A stretch of 36,171 nt of DNA. It comes from a virus. Positions 34,046 to 36,171 of the stretch are shown piece after piece (the stretch's first letter is position 1; each line of letters opens with the position of its first letter). Position numbers and translations under genes: made by a program. The notes below the pieces were generated by a model. That model was not told where the DNA came from. It was given only the letters and a program-made list of their open reading frames with translations, and ran no database searches. The stretch is from positions 1 through 36,171 of IMG/VR virus record IMGVR_UViG_3300046002_010164. One strand, 5' to 3'.

Positions 34046-36171
34046 TCAGCGTTGAATCGTCGTGGTGGCTGCATGTCCCAAAACGCCCTGATCACTGTTT
34101 TGCGCAATAGAAAAGCCGATGCTCTGACCGACCGTGAATCCATCGGCGTCCATGCTTGCTGCCGAATAAATCCAGCTTTGCGCTGCACTCACCGTAGTCG
34201 TGCGCATCAACAGGTTGCCCTTGCGCACCACAAGCTGATAGGTCTCGGCACTCTCGTCCAGCGGGACATCGGTACCGTTCAACCAGCCCGCATTCAGGCG
34301 TGCGCGGCGTGTCCAGCTTAAGGTGATGTCCCCCGTTGCATCGCTTGATCCAGCCACAGCCGTGAAACCGGACGGCGCAAGTGGCCTGACACAGGCTTCG
34401 CTCACCGTGACCGAAACAGCCGAGGCAGTGCTGGTCACCTGCCCGAGTGTGGTGGGCATGAACTTGATGGTTGCGCCCAAATCGGCGATCTGCAGCGGTA
34501 CCTTGTACAGCGTTGAAGCGCTGAGCAGAACGAACACATCACTCGAGGTATGAGACACCATGGCCCACTCGGTGCCCTGCCGGGCTCTGAGAAAGCCCGT
34601 GAGCTTGTAGGTTCCAGTACCAGTCAAGATGGCATCCCGAAAGAACACCAATTCCTGGCCAATCAGGGCAAAGTTCACCCCAGCAATCAAGCCATTGTTG
34701 TCAGTTCCGCTCAGGGTTCCGCTGACCAATTTGACCGTGAGGCTGCTGGCTTCATCGGGCATGTTCGGACCTGCAAACGCAGGCAGTACGCCCTGGGTGA
34801 ACCCCACCGTTGTTTGTTTGGTCAGAGTCACCAGAGGCACAAAGGTCACGCCATCGTGGGAGAGCTGGATCGCTGCGCCAGGCCAGGTGCTGTCGTACCC
34901 GCAAGCTCCGATGTAAAGCGCCTGGCTGCCATCTACATCCCTCAAGGGTGGCATATCGATCACAACCAGCTTCGTGGGCCCTGCATAGCTGAGAACGGGT
35001 GGCTTGTACCCTTCAGCGGAGCCCCCAACGGTGGTCACATTCAGGTCATAAAGGGTTGGGTCTTCACTCACTGCCGTCCAGCGCAGCTGACCAAGCCCCG
35101 TGTTTTCACATTTGGTCAGGCGCACCACCAACTCGTAGCCCGAGTCTGGGTCAATCAGGGTCACCACATCGGATGGCTCGTACTTCAGATAGGCATAAGT
35201 CGTGGCAAAGGTGTAGTTGGTCCGGCAGATCCACTGCGACCAAAGCATCAGCTCGCAGCGCTGGCGCGCCTCGTCGTCCATGAAAACCACCGGCAATTGC
35301 AGGGCTGACTTATGCACCGAGGTGGTGACCGCTCTGAAAGCACGCTGGGTGGCGTTTTCATAGTCGTTTTGTGCGCCCAGGTACGTGATCTCCACCAACT
35401 GCGGCAAATCCGTCTCTTGCGTTCTGACACTGATCAGCGGATTGACCGCCTCCTCCGAGCCCGGAGTGTTCGATGCGCCCAGGTCTGCGCTTGGGATCGT
35501 CACGCAAGAAGAACCGCCTCGCTTAACGAATTTGAGCTTGCCATTGGTGTCACTCGCATCGAGCATGTAGGCGGCCATGAGGGGTTGCAAATTGCTCTTG
35601 GCGGCAGATCGACCCGTCAGGGCGTAGCCATAAACCGTATCGGTCAGTTGGGACACATCGATCTGACTGGCCTGCAGCCCGACCCTTTCGCAGATGTCGC
35701 TCACGATCGACGACAAGGCAACGCCTTGTTTGTCCAGCGATGCGTGAGCCACACTGAGTGAAATTTGATCAATGCTTAACGCATTGATGTAGAGGACCGT
35801 CGACTCGTTCACCACTTCCATGGCGTGCGGCGTGATCAGCGATGGAAAGTCAAAGACTCTTGTCTGGATGCCCGAGACGATGTCGAACTTCCACACACCC
35901 ACGCCATTGACCGCGCCATACATCAGGCCATCGCTCAGCACGTGACCTAAAACCAGGCCATGAGGTGCACCTGAAAAAGCTGTGCCAACCAAAGCCAGGG
36001 TGTTCTTGTCAAATTTCAGAATGTCCCCCGTTGCAACATCGGCCGCATACAGGTAGCTGGCAGTGACACCCAACAAACTCCACTGACCTGTCTGGGTGCT
36101 TTGCGTCATCACAGGGCCAACCATGTTGGAGCGGTAAATCCCATATCCAGAGTCAAAGTCACAGTAAGTCG
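34046..36171 (-). CDS. Large phage tail-tip protein, GTA-like (5' end outside window)
   Basis: At least 707 residues. The frame is open through the right edge: codons upstream of the ATG at 36124 still read as good protein (CDFDSGYGIYRSN), so that ATG is internal and the gene is partial. The central region (LPQLVEITYLGAQNDYENAT; CRTNYTFATTYAYLKYEPSD) resembles the Phage-tail_3 domain of gene-transfer-agent and siphovirus tail proteins. Beta-sandwich modules and a C-terminal FnIII-like unit (GDITLSWTRRARLNAGWLNG) follow. It would form the tail tip used for contact and DNA entry. Neighbouring tail fibre genes support this. Confidence 0.75.
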   Translation of the reverse strand, partial: TYCDFDSGYGIYRSNMVGPVMTQSTQTGQWSLLGVTASYLYAADVATGDILKFDKNTLALVGTAFSGAPHGLVLGHVLSDGLMYGAVNGVGVWKFDIVSGIQTRVFDFPSLITPHAMEVVNESTVLYINALSIDQISLSVAHASLDKQGVALSSIVSDICERVGLQASQIDVSQLTDTVYGYALTGRSAAKSNLQPLMAAYMLDASDTNGKLKFVKRGGSSCVTIPSADLGASNTPGSEEAVNPLISVRTQETDLPQLVEITYLGAQNDYENATQRAFRAVTTSVHKSALQLPVVFMDDEARQRCELMLWSQWICRTNYTFATTYAYLKYEPSDVVTLIDPDSGYELVVRLTKCENTGLGQLRWTAVSEDPTLYDLNVTTVGGSAEGYKPPVLSYAGPTKLVVIDMPPLRDVDGSQALYIGACGYDSTWPGAAIQLSHDGVTFVPLVTLTKQTTVGFTQGVLPAFAGPNMPDEASSLTVKLVSGTLSGTDNNGLIAGVNFALIGQELVFFRDAILTGTGTYKLTGFLRARQGTEWAMVSHTSSDVFVLLSASTLYKVPLQIADLGATIKFMPTTLGQVTSTASAVSVTVSEACVRPLAPSGFTAVAGSSDATGDITLSWTRRARLNAGWLNGTDVPLDESAETYQLVVRKGNLLMRTTTVSAAQSWIYSAASMDADGFTVGQSIGFSIAQNSDQGVLGHAATTTIQR

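Noticed and set aside
34550-35308. 252-codon plus-strand ORF opposite the tail-tip gene
   Set aside because: Runs against a compact minus-strand phage operon and has no family pattern.
1-36171. CRISPR array, tRNA or rRNA genes
   Set aside because: No regularly spaced repeats, and no cloverleaf or rRNA-like sequence was noticed while reading both strands.

Overview
The window looks like a chromosome segment from a betaproteobacterium, most likely Burkholderiales near Comamonadaceae. That is inferred from moderately high G+C, codon use and protein style (UmuC, DUF3293, GTA-like tail genes); there is no rRNA or tRNA to prove it.

Left half (about 0.3-19.5 kb), all on the minus strand: a complete type-1-like BREX phage-defence operon. 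In transcription order it reads brxA-like, brxB, brxC, pglX, then three genes foreign to the minimal BREX set (a protein with one C2H2 zinc finger, a protein ending in a coiled coil, and an Hsp70/actin-fold ATPase with a C-terminal cysteine cluster), then pglZ, brxL and finally a DUF2779-type Cas4-like/DEDD nuclease. The junctions from pglX through brxL are 4-base overlaps or gaps of a few bases, so the three-gene cassette is built into the operon. The pglX-pglZ slot holds accessory defence genes in other BREX loci (PARIS in Salmonella, brxU on an Escherichia fergusonii plasmid). An Hsp70-centred cassette there is the most interesting object in the window. PglX should mark host DNA, BrxC, BrxB, PglZ and the BrxA-like protein support recognition and modification, and BrxL is an AAA+ factor with a degenerate Lon-like domain. 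Debris of a PIN-like toxin gene lies just upstream of the operon, and a further ORF fragment sits between brxL and the nuclease gene.

Middle (about 19.7-29.9 kb), mostly plus strand: a MIDAS-type VWA protein, a secreted thermonuclease (minus), a small unknown gene (minus) divergent from an SOS-controlled umuC with a well-formed LexA box, a small gene whose ribosome binding site lies in a long hairpin, an ADP-ribosylglycohydrolase coupled to a DUF3293 gene, a large secreted lipoprotein, small membrane and lipoprotein genes, and a pair of tiny beta-helix-like proteins. A 57-base direct repeat shows that the 3' end of the large lipoprotein gene exists as a fragment 5.8 kb upstream.

Right end (about 30.0-36.2 kb), minus strand: an IS3-family remnant abutting the late genes of a siphovirus-like prophage (M15 endolysin, holin, a small holin-accessory-like protein, tail/receptor-binding proteins and a GTA-like tail-tip protein that runs off the window). 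Function assignments come from reading motifs by eye; no database search was run.
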